Below are positions 50,271-58,652 of a DNA stretch of 64,000 nucleotides, piece by piece (within the stretch, counting starts at the first letter, position 1; every line of letters starts with the position of its first letter). The notes beneath the pieces are model-generated. The model saw only the letters and a list, made by a program, of their open reading frames with translations. It was not told where the DNA came from and did no database searches. Origin of the DNA: Bacillus velezensis (GTDB lineage: Bacteria > Bacillota > Bacilli > Bacillales > Bacillaceae); the NCBI RefSeq assembly GCF_001461825.1, contig NZ_LLZC01000019.1, positions 814,947 to 878,946 of the forward strand, given 5' to 3'. Both the position numbers and the translations under genes were made by a program.

Positions 50271-52166
50271 TCAGCGGTTTAACAAGCTTCCGACATACTT
50301 CAGCAGTTCATTAGCGCTAGTCGAATTATAGCCGTGTTCATCTATTAACCTTGCCACTACCTCATTGACCTTTTTAAGCTGCTGCTCATCCGGCGTTTTG
50401 GTGGAGGTCGTAATTTTCACCACATCTTTTAAGTCTGCGAACAGCTTTTTCTGAATCGCTTCGCGGAGTCTTTCGTGCGAATTATAGTCAAAGCGTTTTC
50501 CTTTTCTTGCATATGCGGATATGCGGATTAAGATTTCTTCGCGGAACGCTTTTTTCGCGTTTTCTGAAATGCCGATCTGCTCTTCAATGGATCTCATCAG
50601 TTTTTCGTCAGGATTCATTTCTTCACCCGTCAGCGGATCGCGGAGCTTATTTTTATTGCAGTACGCTTCCACATTATCTAAATAATTGTCCATGAGAGTT
50701 TTCGCGGATTCTTCATATGAATAGACGAACGCCTTCTGCACTTCCTTTTTGGCGATATCATCGTACTCTTTCCTGGCGGCGGAAATAAAATTCATATACC
50801 GCTCTTTGTCCTCGGCGGAGATGGACGGATGCTGGTCGAGTCCTTCTTTTAAGGAACGCAGCACATCAAGCGAATTGATCGATTCCATATTTTTTCTGAT
50901 AATCGTTGAGGAAATGCGGTTGATGACATAACGCGGGTCAATTCCGCTCATTCCTTCATCATGAAATTCCTTCTTCATATCCTCAAGATCAACGGAATTG
51001 TAACCTTCAACGCTTTCTCCGTCATAGAGCCTCATTTTTTTGACGAGATCAATATCAGAGCGGTTCGGTTCCTTCAGCCTGGTCAAAATAGAAAACATCG
51101 CGGCCACTTTTAATGTATGGGGGGCGATGTGTACGTCAGAAACATCACTTTCAGAAATCATTTTTTCATAAATCCGTTCTTCCTCTGACACCTTTAAATT
51201 ATAAGGAACAGGCATCACGATGATCCTGGAGTGAAGGGCTTCATTTTTCTTATTGGCAATAAACGAGCGGTACTCCGTTTCGTTCGTATGCGCAACAACC
51301 AATTCGTCGGCTGAGATGAGCGCAAACCGTCCGGCTTTGAAATTGCCTTCCTGCGTGAGTGACAGAAGATGCCACAGAAATTTTTCATCGCATTTCAGCA
51401 TTTCCTGAAACTCCATCATTCCGCGGTTCGCTTTATTTAATTCACCGTCAAACCGATAAGCGCGCGGATCTGATTCTGAGCCGTATTCGGCAATCGTTGA
51501 AAAATCAATACTCCCCGTCAAGTCGGCGATATCTTGTGATTTCGGGTCAGACGGGCTGAAGGTTCCGATTCCGGTACGTTTATCCTCCGAGAAGAATATA
51601 CGTTCAACCTTTACATCCTCAATTCTGCCGCCGTATTCTTCTTCAAGCCGCATGACATTAAGCGGAGAAAGGCTGCCCTCAATTCTGATGCCGTATTCTC
51701 TGTAGAAGTCGTCGCGCAGATGATGGGGAATGAGATGGAGAGGATCTTCATGCATCGGGCAGCCTTTAATGGCGTAAACAGCGCCGTTGTCTGTCAATGA
51801 GTAGGCTTCAAGCCCTTTTTTCAGCATGGTGACAAGAGTTGACTTTCCGCCGCTGACGGGTCCCATCAATAGTAAAATCCGTTTTCTTACATCGAGCCGC
51901 TTGGCAGCCGGGTGAAAGTATTCCTCCACGAGCCGTTCCAGAGATTCCTCAAGGCCGAACAGCTCCCTCGAGAAAAAGCTGTATGTCTTTTTACCGTCAT
52001 CCTCCTCGATTCCGCTGTCTTTTATCATATTAAAAACGCGAGAATGAGCAGACTGCGCGACCAATGGATTTTCTTTTATGATCTCCAAATAATCAGCGAA
52101 CGTCCCTTCCCATTTGAGACGCTGCTCTTCCTCTCTGTACTTTTCAATTTTCTTTAATATATCCAT
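50271..52166 (-). CDS. prkA: PrkA, AAA+ serine kinase/ATP-dependent sporulation protein
   Basis: The 631-residue protein has an N-terminal AAA+ domain with Walker A GPVSGGKS at residues 102-109 and a PrkA C-terminal domain. In B. subtilis it is a mother-cell protein reported both as a Hanks-unrelated kinase and as a Lon-like protease that affects sigma-K. ATG at 52166 follows AGAGGAGG and gives the B. subtilis length; an in-frame ATG six codons earlier lacks a site. CATAGATT near 52220 resembles a sigma-E -10 but the -35 is unconvincing. Confidence 0.95.
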   Translation of the reverse strand: MDILKKIEKYREEEQRLKWEGTFADYLEIIKENPLVAQSAHSRVFNMIKDSGIEEDDGKKTYSFFSRELFGLEESLERLVEEYFHPAAKRLDVRKRILLLMGPVSGGKSTLVTMLKKGLEAYSLTDNGAVYAIKGCPMHEDPLHLIPHHLRDDFYREYGIRIEGSLSPLNVMRLEEEYGGRIEDVKVERIFFSEDKRTGIGTFSPSDPKSQDIADLTGSIDFSTIAEYGSESDPRAYRFDGELNKANRGMMEFQEMLKCDEKFLWHLLSLTQEGNFKAGRFALISADELVVAHTNETEYRSFIANKKNEALHSRIIVMPVPYNLKVSEEERIYEKMISESDVSDVHIAPHTLKVAAMFSILTRLKEPNRSDIDLVKKMRLYDGESVEGYNSVDLEDMKKEFHDEGMSGIDPRYVINRISSTIIRKNMESINSLDVLRSLKEGLDQHPSISAEDKERYMNFISAARKEYDDIAKKEVQKAFVYSYEESAKTLMDNYLDNVEAYCNKNKLRDPLTGEEMNPDEKLMRSIEEQIGISENAKKAFREEILIRISAYARKGKRFDYNSHERLREAIQKKLFADLKDVVKITTSTKTPDEQQLKKVNEVVARLIDEHGYNSTSANELLKYVGSLLNR

Positions 52167-52285
52167 AAGAACCTCCTCTATCATGGTTAATGCACTAGAA
52201 ATAAGGTACTTTGTTACAATCTATGCGGTGACGTGATAATACATGCTTTTCGTTTCTTAAAAATAAAGACGTTATAAGGCCGTCA

Positions 52286-52315
52286 TTGACAAGGGTCCGG
52301 TGCACCGTTCATAAT
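52286..52315 (+). promoter_or_regulatory. Sigma-A promoter with 10-bp palindrome in its spacer
   Basis: TTGACA (52286-52291) and CATAAT (52310-52315) are 18 bases apart. The spacer contains the perfect palindrome CGGTGCACCG (52298-52307), a possible operator. The promoter faces away from prkA and drives the 29-residue peptide gene. Confidence 0.75.
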
Positions 52316-52378
52316 GAAAGAAATACAGTTTCATCCAGACTCGGACATCAAATGGAAAAGCAAAGAGGAGGAGAAATG

Positions 52379-52468
52379 ATGAAAACGATCATTTTACTTG
52401 GGGTCATTCTCACTTTTTTAGTATCCATTTTTACGGCGGGTTACGACAGCAAACCTGAAAACAAATAA
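52379..52468 (+). CDS. Small hydrophobic membrane peptide, 29 residues
   Basis: This reading frame is too short for most annotations. It starts at an ATG seven bases after a perfect AGGAGG (52366-52371); the directly preceding ATG at 52376 is too close. The peptide MKTIILLGVILTFLVSIFTA is one membrane helix followed by a hydrophilic GYDSKPENK tail. A sigma-A promoter lies 90 bases upstream and a strong terminator starts six bases after the stop, so it is a complete transcription unit between divergent prkA and convergent bacF. I do not recognise a named family. It could be a small regulatory membrane peptide or a type I toxin-like peptide, but no antisense RNA is evident. Confidence 0.7.
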   Translation: MKTIILLGVILTFLVSIFTAGYDSKPENK

Positions 52469-52473
52469 CGGCA

Positions 52474-52503
52474 AAAGGGTGCTCTTCATAAAGAGCACCC
52501 TTT
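52474..52503. terminator. Terminator of the small-peptide unit, shared with bacF
   Basis: AAAGGGTGCTCTT pairs with AAGAGCACCCTTT. It is the same in both directions and lies between the small-peptide gene and the end of bacF. Confidence 0.88.
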
Positions 52504-52524
52504 CCTGTACAACATAACAATGTT

Positions 52525-53235
52525 TCATATTTGAATACGTTCTTGGACAATTGATTTTTCATGAGATTTGCAGCTTGTTTGATACTCGATTTTTCCGATT
52601 TTGCAGCCCGGGCCTATTTCCACATGCTTTCCTCTGACGATGTCCGCTTCCGTGTATTCGAGGTAAATTGCGTCTCCTTCGATCAATTCAGCAGAAAGCG
52701 TGCCGGCTTTCCGTTTAAGAAAACCGGGTTTCCGTCTGACGGTGATCGATGTGCCGCCGATTTCTTTCACACGGCTTCGGTCATAACGCAAATGGATGTT
52801 TACGTCCCCCGCGTTTAACAATCCCGCCACATTGATACATCCTGTTACATGAAGCAGCTCCGTCTCGCAATCGCCGCCGACGGTGAGACTGCCTTTTATA
52901 TGACACTGCTCTCCCGCGGCCCCGCCGCCAATTTCAGCAAGTCCTTTCAGCCTCATCGTGGCGAAACGCACGGAGCCGCCGACTTTCAATGTGCCCATCA
53001 CATTTGCTGAACGTGCTGATAAATCTCCTGCAACTTCATGCTCTCCGAAAATTTTCAGCCTGTTGATCTCGGCATCTCCGAGAAAAAGTCCCGTACCGAA
53101 TATCCGGCAGCGTTCGCTTTGAAGTCCTTCGCCGACAGTTCCTTCCCCTTTAATGCTTACATTTTGGTAGGAACCGCCGGAGGCGTGTCCGGCTCCGTAC
53201 ATTTTTAAATGACTCAATTTTTTTGTCGTTTCCAT
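52525..53235 (-). CDS. bacF: Bactofilin BacF (YhbF)
   Basis: The 236-residue protein is built of repeated beta-strand units with glycines at regular spacing (GSYQNVSIKGEGTVGEG, GLAEIGGGAAGEQCHIKG), the right-handed beta-helix of bactofilins. These polymerise without nucleotide. In B. subtilis BacE and BacF are needed for flagellar hook/basal-body assembly and motility. It lies 11 bases after bacE. B. subtilis YhbF is of similar length. Confidence 0.9.
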   Translation of the reverse strand: METTKKLSHLKMYGAGHASGGSYQNVSIKGEGTVGEGLQSERCRIFGTGLFLGDAEINRLKIFGEHEVAGDLSARSANVMGTLKVGGSVRFATMRLKGLAEIGGGAAGEQCHIKGSLTVGGDCETELLHVTGCINVAGLLNAGDVNIHLRYDRSRVKEIGGTSITVRRKPGFLKRKAGTLSAELIEGDAIYLEYTEADIVRGKHVEIGPGCKIGKIEYQTSCKSHEKSIVQERIQI

Positions 53236-53246
53236 CGCAGCTCCTC

Positions 53247-53960
53247 CTATCGTTTCACGACTTTGTTAACCAAAGCGGAAGGATCACATGTAAAATCGCC
53301 GCTGTATTCCACCGTCCCAATGGTGCAGCCCGCGCCGATCCGCACATGATTTCCGCGGACTGTCTTCGCGTTCGTGTCCGCCAATTCAATGATGTCACCC
53401 TCAATCAGCTCTGCTGTCAGCACCGGGGCCGGCATCAGCTTAAAACGCGTAAGCACGCTCTTTCTGCTCATCACTTTCAAATGGCGGCAGCCGATTTCTT
53501 TCACCCGGCTTTCTCCCGCCGCCAGCTTAATACTGACTTCATCGGCATTCAGCAGGCCGCCGATCTTGCATTTGCCTTCCGAACGGAACGTCTCTGTCTC
53601 GCAATCGCCTTCAATCCCGGCTTTCCCGGATATGAAAATATCATCAGCTTTCACACCGCCGCCGAAAGATGAAAATCCCGCGACGTTCAGCCGCTCCGTT
53701 TTGACATCATCTTTAATGACACCCGTTCCGTTGATACGGATGGATTCAGCTTCGGCGCTGCCGGAAATTTTCCCCGAACCGCTGATCGTCAGCGTTTGCG
53801 TCTTGACATGTCCGTCTGTTTTTCCGCTGCCGTTAAACAAAAGGCTCGTGCACTCCACATCACCTGACACCGTGCCGCTTCCGTTGATCTCCACTGTATG
53901 AAAACGGCCTCCTTTTGAACTTCCTGAACCGTTGATGACTAATTTATCTGTTACTTCCAT
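53247..53960 (-). CDS. bacE: Bactofilin BacE (YhbE)
   Basis: The 237-residue beta-helical protein is a paralogue of BacF, with [27 protein letters not shown] rungs. ATG at 53960 lies inside the end of yhbD (10-base overlap) and follows GGAGGACC; an upstream in-frame extension of seven residues is less likely. The two bactofilins are co-expressed with the regulator-like yhbD. Second gene of yhbD-bacE-bacF. Confidence 0.9.
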   Translation of the reverse strand: MEVTDKLVINGSGSSKGGRFHTVEINGSGTVSGDVECTSLLFNGSGKTDGHVKTQTLTISGSGKISGSAEAESIRINGTGVIKDDVKTERLNVAGFSSFGGGVKADDIFISGKAGIEGDCETETFRSEGKCKIGGLLNADEVSIKLAAGESRVKEIGCRHLKVMSRKSVLTRFKLMPAPVLTAELIEGDIIELADTNAKTVRGNHVRIGAGCTIGTVEYSGDFTCDPSALVNKVVKR

Positions 53961-54583
53961 TGATGGTCCTCCTGCATCCATTTCGTTTTTAATTCTTCCG
54001 ATGCCGCAGCAAGCGCCACCCGTTCAACCACTTTGACAGTCGGTTCAAACAAAATATGTTCCGCGTCTGCGATGAAGCACGTCGTTACGCCAAGCTTTCG
54101 GAGCATGACAAGCTCCGTATTCGCTTTCAGCTCGGAAGCCTCATACGTTTTCAGCACCCCTGCCGCCAATTTTCCTTCCTCAAGGCTGATATTGCCCGAT
54201 TGCAAAAGCCCTTCAAGCACATATAAAGACAGCAGCGCGCGGGACGTGAATGTCACGCCGTCTTCGCCATAAACTTGCAGCGCGGCTTTTGAAATCAGTC
54301 CCTTTTGAAGCAGTTCCGCAGACGTTATATTGACATCAGTCATTTGCGGAGACAGCATTTCTCTCATTTCATCCAGAGACAGATTTTCTTTCATTTTCTG
54401 TATTTTTGAGATGCGTTTTAATATTTCCGCTCTCGGAAAAAATGTTTCCTGGCCTGTAAACGTCGATTTTCGGATAAACCATTCTTCAGGAATTAAATTT
54501 TTCCGTTTCCACCGGTACAGCTGCCCGTATGAAATTGATGTTTCTTCCAGCAATTCTTTTTTAGAAATCAGTTGCTCCTCCAT
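53951..54583 (-). CDS. yhbD: MerR-like protein YhbD
   Basis: The 210-residue protein has an N-terminal MerR-like winged helix ([18 protein letters not shown], then [20 protein letters not shown]) and a C-terminal helical domain belonging to the DUF4004 family. ATG at 54583 follows GAAGGAGC; longer frames run into the promoter. Its promoter has a palindrome in the spacer, the classical MerR operator arrangement, so it probably regulates itself and the bactofilin genes with which it forms an operon. Confidence 0.82.
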   Translation of the reverse strand: MEEQLISKKELLEETSISYGQLYRWKRKNLIPEEWFIRKSTFTGQETFFPRAEILKRISKIQKMKENLSLDEMREMLSPQMTDVNITSAELLQKGLISKAALQVYGEDGVTFTSRALLSLYVLEGLLQSGNISLEEGKLAAGVLKTYEASELKANTELVMLRKLGVTTCFIADAEHILFEPTVKVVERVALAAASEELKTKWMQEDHQWK

Positions 54584-54607
54584 GAATCCAGCTCCTTCGA
54601 TGAATGT

Positions 54608-54636
54608 ATTGTAACATAACACTGTTACGTTGTTAA
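54608..54636 (-). promoter_or_regulatory. yhbD promoter with MerR-style operator
   Basis: TTAACA (54631-54636) and an extended -10 TGT-TACAAT (54608-54613) are 17 bases apart. The inverted repeat GTAACA-N6-TGTTAC at 54611-54628 lies in the spacer and touches the -10, as in MerR-controlled promoters. The start site would fall about 15-20 bases before the yhbD ATG, giving a short leader with the GAAGGAGC site. Confidence 0.75.
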
Positions 54637-54693
54637 GCCTGAAAATATAAAAATGCCGTGAACCGCTGCTGCCCGTCTTTTTATTCAATAAAA

Positions 54694-54715
54694 AAACGCC
54701 CGGATGCGGGCGTTT
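54694..54715 (-). terminator. trmL terminator
   Basis: AAACGCCCG pairs with CGGGCGTTT and is followed by TTTATTG on the minus strand. Confidence 0.9.
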
Positions 54716-54719
54716 TTTC

Positions 54720-55202
54720 TCACGTCAAATCTCTGTAATTTTGCTGGCGCAGCGCTTCATATACAAGAATCGCGGCCGTGTTGGACAGGTTTAATGATCT
54801 CACATGCTCGGTCATCGGCAGACGCAGGCAGCGGTCCATATTGTTTTCGATCAATTCTTTCGGAAGTCCGCTCGTTTCTCTGCCGAATACGAAGAAAAAG
54901 TCTTCCTCCGTATTTGAGTAATCAAATGATGTGTGCGGCTTTTGGCCGAATTTTGTAATGAAGAAAAACTTTCCGTTCTCATATGCCTCAAATAATTCTT
55001 CCAATGAATCATGATATACGACGTTGACGAACTCCCAATAATCGAGTCCGGCGCGCTTCAGCATTTTATCATCGGTTGAGAATCCGAGCGGGCGGATCAA
55101 ATGAAGCGTTGTGTCTGTTGCCGCACAAGTACGTGCGATATTTCCCGTATTGGCCGGGATTTCGGGTTGATATAAAACGACATGTAATGCCACGATGTTC
55201 AC
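54720..55202 (-). CDS. trmL: tRNA 2'-O-methyltransferase TrmL (CspR)
   Basis: This 160-residue SPOUT methyltransferase has the knotted SAM-binding C-terminal part: [16 protein letters not shown] and the [17 protein letters not shown] motif near residue 133. It methylates the wobble ribose (position 34) of tRNA-Leu isoacceptors. It was named CspR in B. subtilis. N-terminal [21 protein letters not shown] is the substrate-binding part. Confidence 0.93.
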   Translation of the reverse strand: MNIVALHVVLYQPEIPANTGNIARTCAATDTTLHLIRPLGFSTDDKMLKRAGLDYWEFVNVVYHDSLEELFEAYENGKFFFITKFGQKPHTSFDYSNTEEDFFFVFGRETSGLPKELIENNMDRCLRLPMTEHVRSLNLSNTAAILVYEALRQQNYRDLT

Positions 55203-55238
55203 CTCTGTTTTTTATTCCGCCCACCATTATATCATTAA

Positions 55239-56159
55239 TTACTCTTTTGTCGTATCATCCGTAATATGAAAAAACGCATATCTGATGGAAGGAGTATACG
55301 CCGTTGAATCCTCATATGACCAATATCTCATTCTGCTGTCATACGTTTGGGCATTGACAAGCGGCATATTGCTTTTATCTTTCGCGACCACGATCGCCGT
55401 ATGATTAAAACGGCCGTCTCCTTCAAAATCATAGCAAATGATATCTCCGGGCATCAGTTCTTCAGCTCTTGATACTTGCACCGCGCGAAGCCCTGCCTTG
55501 GATTGGGCCAGATACATCTTCATCGAATGCGCGACCGTCCAGCTGTAGCTCCACGAGCTTGCCTTCATCCACCAGCCTGAGCCTCTGTTCGGATGCCCCC
55601 GCATCGGTGCTTTTCCGGCATGTAAACATTGGGAAATAAAATTGGTGCAATTATCGCTGAAATTTTTATAAGCGGGATTTCGTTTATTCCAAAACTTCTC
55701 CGCGTACTGCACGGCAGCCAGACGGTCATATTGAAACGCCCGCCCGAAATCCTCCCGTTCACTCCGCTCATATTCAATTACGCTGTTTCCGTCAGAAAAT
55801 CCCGCCGGTTTTTTCTTTACTTCCCGGTCTTTAATCAAAAGCTGATCATAGAGAAATGCAGTCCGTTCCTCAATCTGCTCTTCTAAGTAAAGGTGTCCGT
55901 CATGCTCCTTGCACAAATATTCGAAATGAATCGTGTACATGACGCATAACGTGCCGTCGTCCTCAAGGCTGCTTTTGACGATGACGGCTTTTGCCTTCGC
56001 TTTCACGATGTCAACTTTCCGTTTTTTAAACAGCTCTTTTTTTCTCGTCAGGACCTCAAGATCGCCGGGCTGCCCATTCTGCCTCATCTCGGTTCCGTTG
56101 ATTAAATAATGAAGCCGGGCCTCCGCTAAATCTTCAATAATATGCTTCAAGCGCTCCAC
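55239..56159 (-). CDS. yhbB: Putative amidase-domain protein YhbB
   Basis: The roughly 306-residue protein has an N-terminal soluble domain (residues 1-130) and a C-terminal amidase_6-type domain (about 140-300). The signature AVQYAEKFWNKRNPAYKNFSDNCTNFISQ (core DNCTNFISQ with the presumed catalytic Cys) and FNHTAIVV (His) resemble CHAP/NlpC-like cysteine peptidases. It may act on peptidoglycan, though no signal peptide is seen. The start is uncertain: GTG at 56159 is used because the ATG at 56189 lies inside the queG terminator. Confidence 0.8.
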   Translation of the reverse strand: MERLKHIIEDLAEARLHYLINGTEMRQNGQPGDLEVLTRKKELFKKRKVDIVKAKAKAVIVKSSLEDDGTLCVMYTIHFEYLCKEHDGHLYLEEQIEERTAFLYDQLLIKDREVKKKPAGFSDGNSVIEYERSEREDFGRAFQYDRLAAVQYAEKFWNKRNPAYKNFSDNCTNFISQCLHAGKAPMRGHPNRGSGWWMKASSWSYSWTVAHSMKMYLAQSKAGLRAVQVSRAEELMPGDIICYDFEGDGRFNHTAIVVAKDKSNMPLVNAQTYDSRMRYWSYEDSTAYTPSIRYAFFHITDDTTKE

Positions 56160-56179
56160 CCACCATACTGTTTTATAAA

Positions 56180-56214
56180 GAAAAAACACTTGAACTCAGG
56201 TCAAGTGCTTTTTC
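56180..56214 (-). terminator. queG terminator
   Basis: GAAAAAGCACTTGACC pairs with TTCAAGTGTTTTTTC on the minus strand around TGAG, with T-rich tail. Confidence 0.88.
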
Positions 56215-56226
56215 TCTATACATATG

Positions 56227-57387
56227 TCAGGACCGGCCGGTTTTAGTCTTATCAGAAACCGATAACAGCTCCAGTCCCTTTTCAATTTCCCGTATGGCTT
56301 CCTCATCCTGCTCCTTTTGAAGCGCTTTTTCTAATTCCTCCGCATAATCAGGATCACCGATTTTCCCGATGGCCCAGGCGGCCGTACCCCTGATGACGGG
56401 GCGCGGATCTTGGTGCATCAAGGCCGTTAATTCCGGAAGAGACGAGGCATCTTTAAAATGAGCCAAAGCTAAAATCGCATTCCGCTGTATCGGCTTCTTG
56501 CCGCGCCATGATCCCGATACATGTCCGAATTTTTCTTTGAATTCGCGGTTGCTTATGGTCAAAAGCGGCTTTAACAGCGGCTTTGCGATTTCCGGATCAG
56601 GCTCCATCTGCGGATGAAGATGAAAATCTTTCCCCTTATTAATCGGACAGACCGTCTGGCACGTGTCACAGCCATACAGACGGTTTCCGATTTTCGTGCG
56701 GAACTCATCCGGCAAAAATCCCTTTGTCTGGGTCAGGAACGAAATACAGCGCTGGGCGTTAAGCTGTCCGGGATTGACGAGCGCGCCGGTCGGACACGCG
56801 TCTAAACATTTTGTGCAAGTACCGCACATATCTTCAATCGGCACATCCGGTTCAAAGGGCAGATTGGTGATCATTTCAGCCAGATAGACGTAAGAGCCGT
56901 ATTCAGGCGTGGTGATCATGCAGTTTTTGGCGCTGAAGCCGATTCCCGCCCGTTCAGCCACGGCCCTGTCGGACAATTCCCCCGTATCCACCATTGACTT
57001 TGTGCGGATATCCTCATGTTTGCTTTGGAGAAAATTCTCCAGCAGATCAAGCTTTTCGCGCAGCACGTCATGATAATCCTTCCCCCAGGAAGCTCTGCAA
57101 AAAATGCCGCGCCGCCCGTCCCTCGTGCTCCTCGGCGCATCTTTCATTTTGGAAGGATAAGCAAGGGCGATGGCGACGATCGATTTGGCTTTCGGGAGGA
57201 GCAAAGACGGAGTAACCCGTTTTTCAATATCCGGCTCTTCAAACCCGGATAAATAGCCGAGTGATTCCTGAAGAATCAGCCGGTCCCGCAGACTGTCGAA
57301 CGTATCAGCCGTCGTAAACCCGATTTTGTCAACTCCGATGCTTTTGGCGTATTCGATTAATTCCTCTTTCAGTTTATGAATATTCAT
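56227..57387 (-). CDS. queG: Epoxyqueuosine reductase QueG (YhbA)
   Basis: The 386-residue enzyme reduces epoxyqueuosine to queuosine in tRNA using cobalamin and two [4Fe-4S] clusters. The two ferredoxin-type motifs are CGTCTKCLDACPTGA near residue 190 and CDTCQTVCP near residue 245. A HEAT-like repeat domain fills the C terminus. ATG at 57387 (ten bases after AGGAGG) gives exactly the B. subtilis length; the GTG three codons earlier is too close to it. Confidence 0.96.
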   Translation of the reverse strand: MNIHKLKEELIEYAKSIGVDKIGFTTADTFDSLRDRLILQESLGYLSGFEEPDIEKRVTPSLLLPKAKSIVAIALAYPSKMKDAPRSTRDGRRGIFCRASWGKDYHDVLREKLDLLENFLQSKHEDIRTKSMVDTGELSDRAVAERAGIGFSAKNCMITTPEYGSYVYLAEMITNLPFEPDVPIEDMCGTCTKCLDACPTGALVNPGQLNAQRCISFLTQTKGFLPDEFRTKIGNRLYGCDTCQTVCPINKGKDFHLHPQMEPDPEIAKPLLKPLLTISNREFKEKFGHVSGSWRGKKPIQRNAILALAHFKDASSLPELTALMHQDPRPVIRGTAAWAIGKIGDPDYAEELEKALQKEQDEEAIREIEKGLELLSVSDKTKTGRS

Positions 57388-57471
57388 TTTTTGCACAGCC
57401 TCCTTTCTTTGTGATCAGGCTCCCGCACAGGTATAATAGAGTTTTATCATCCCGAAATGGAGTGAACACAC

Positions 57472-58095
57472 TTGAACATCAGTTTAGATCCACTTATTGC
57501 TGAACGGGTGCCGGGGATCAAAGCGGCAGCCGTCTTATATGAACAGATCGAAGTCGGGCCTGCTCCGCAAATGCTGAAAGGCCGCCTCCGTTTATTTCAA
57601 GAATCTCTTTACTTTGATTATGCTGACGGCGGTATAGAAGAGCAGCCTTTTGTAAAAGAGTGGGCGCGTATAATGGAACAGCTCAGTCCCGCCTTTTCAG
57701 GACAAAAAACGCCGATGGAGCTTATGCTCGGCGATATTTCCCGGGAACGATTCATTGAAAGTGTGAATTCAGCCCATGATACCATACTTTTTTTCTCCTT
57801 GAAATATTCATTGCCTATCATGGCGTATGACGCCGCAGAAATAGATGAACCGATTTCGATTACGATCGGAGAAAAAGAAAGCGTACTGTCCTTCTCTGGA
57901 CCGGACGGCGTTTTCGGCGATTTCACCGGACATATCAATACCCGACCGGTCACGCCCGGCACAAAGAAAATGCTGCAGCTGATCTTTTTCCCGCCTTCAT
58001 TTCATGCCGACGCGGCGGATGAGCTGCTATCATCCTTAACCAAAATGTTTGAACAAATTCACGGAGGCACGCATACCGTCTCTTGGCTTTCATAA
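57472..58095 (+). CDS. B3/4-domain-like protein, hypothetical
   Basis: This 207-residue soluble protein begins MNISLDPLIAERVPGIKAA, and the segment PGIKAAAVLYEQIEVG resembles the start of the B3/B4 (phenylalanyl-tRNA synthetase-like) domain. It is rich in beta strands with VSWLS at the C terminus. The start is TTG at 57472, nine bases after GGAG. It is monocistronic, divergent from queG and convergent with tRNA-Gly. B. subtilis has a similar unnamed gene (probably yhzB) at this place. A ligand-binding or tRNA-related role is only suggested. Confidence 0.6.
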   Translation: MNISLDPLIAERVPGIKAAAVLYEQIEVGPAPQMLKGRLRLFQESLYFDYADGGIEEQPFVKEWARIMEQLSPAFSGQKTPMELMLGDISRERFIESVNSAHDTILFFSLKYSLPIMAYDAAEIDEPISITIGEKESVLSFSGPDGVFGDFTGHINTRPVTPGTKKMLQLIFFPPSFHADAADELLSSLTKMFEQIHGGTHTVSWLS

Positions 58096-58120
58096 AAAGA
58101 CACGCCTTTCGTGTCTTTTT
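58094..58120 (+). terminator. Terminator after the B3/4-like gene
   Basis: AAAAAGACACG pairs with CGTGTCTTTTT around CCTTT and continues into TTCAC. Confidence 0.88.
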
Positions 58121-58185
58121 TCACATAAAAAAACGCAATACTTCGTTTATCAGAGAAACGAAACACTGCGTTAATAACGTATGTA

Positions 58186-58259
58186 TGGAGCGGGTGATGA
58201 GAATCGAACTCACGACATCAGCTTGGAAGGCTGAGGTTTTACCACTAAACTACACCCGC
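58186..58259 (-). tRNA. tRNA-Gly(UCC)
   Basis: The minus strand folds as a standard cloverleaf: acceptor stem GCGGGTG/CACCCGC, D-arm with TAGTGGTA, anticodon loop CTTCCAA (anticodon TCC at 58225-58227), T-arm with GTTCGATTC, discriminator T and an encoded CCA end. The B. subtilis counterpart at this position is the single-gene trnE. It is alone, with a promoter 40 bases upstream. Confidence 0.97.
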
Positions 58260-58298
58260 ATCAAAATTCTTTTTGTCAGTACCGCTTTGACGTTTCTA

Positions 58299-58327
58299 AT
58301 ATTACATGTTTATTTTTTTTTCGTCAA
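58299..58327 (-). promoter_or_regulatory. Promoter of tRNA-Gly
   Basis: TTGACG (58322-58327) and TAATAT (58299-58304) are separated by a 17-base A-rich spacer, a strong sigma-A pattern. Together with the tRNA and the divergent ygzD promoter this fills the gap 58121-58442. Confidence 0.85.
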
Positions 58328-58385
58328 GGGAATGTTAAAAAATTTGTCGAAAAAAATTCTTTTTTTGTCCACATGTTAAGTTGGG

Positions 58386-58414
58386 TTTACATTTTGTTAA
58401 GAATTTCATACAAT
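58386..58414 (+). promoter_or_regulatory. Promoter of ygzD-ygaO
   Basis: TTTACA (58386-58391) and TACAAT (58409-58414) are 17 bases apart. A direct repeat TGTTAAG flanks and overlaps the -35 and spacer and could be an operator for the autoregulator YgzD. Confidence 0.78.
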
Positions 58415-58445
58415 ACGAAAAAGAAGAAAACTTGAGGTATGCGTG

Positions 58446-58652
58446 ATGATGAAAAATAAAGTAAAAGAGCTGAGAGCCAGATTCGGCTATTCTCAGGAAA
58501 CGCTCGGAAAAGAAGCCGGAGCCACCAGACAGACGATTGCAGCGATTGAAAAAGGAGATTATGTGCCTTCACTTTTATTGGCGCTTAACATCTGCCGGGC
58601 TTTCTCCCTGCCGATGGAGGAAGTTTTCTGGCTGGAGGAGGAGAAAAAATGA
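58446..58652 (+). CDS. ygzD: Xre-family small regulator YgzD
   Basis: This 68-residue protein is a single helix-turn-helix domain: VKELRARFGYSQETLGKEAGATRQTIAAIEKG covers helices 1-4. It has no effector domain, so it probably responds through its partner or is a simple autorepressor. ATG at 58446 lies eight bases after GAGG. Its stop overlaps the ygaO start (ATGA), a translationally coupled pair. Confidence 0.88.
   Translation: MMKNKVKELRARFGYSQETLGKEAGATRQTIAAIEKGDYVPSLLLALNICRAFSLPMEEVFWLEEEKK

Noticed and set aside
58083-58379. 98-codon frame over the tRNA-Gly gene
   Set aside because: It runs through a terminator and the antisense of a canonical tRNA, without ribosome site.
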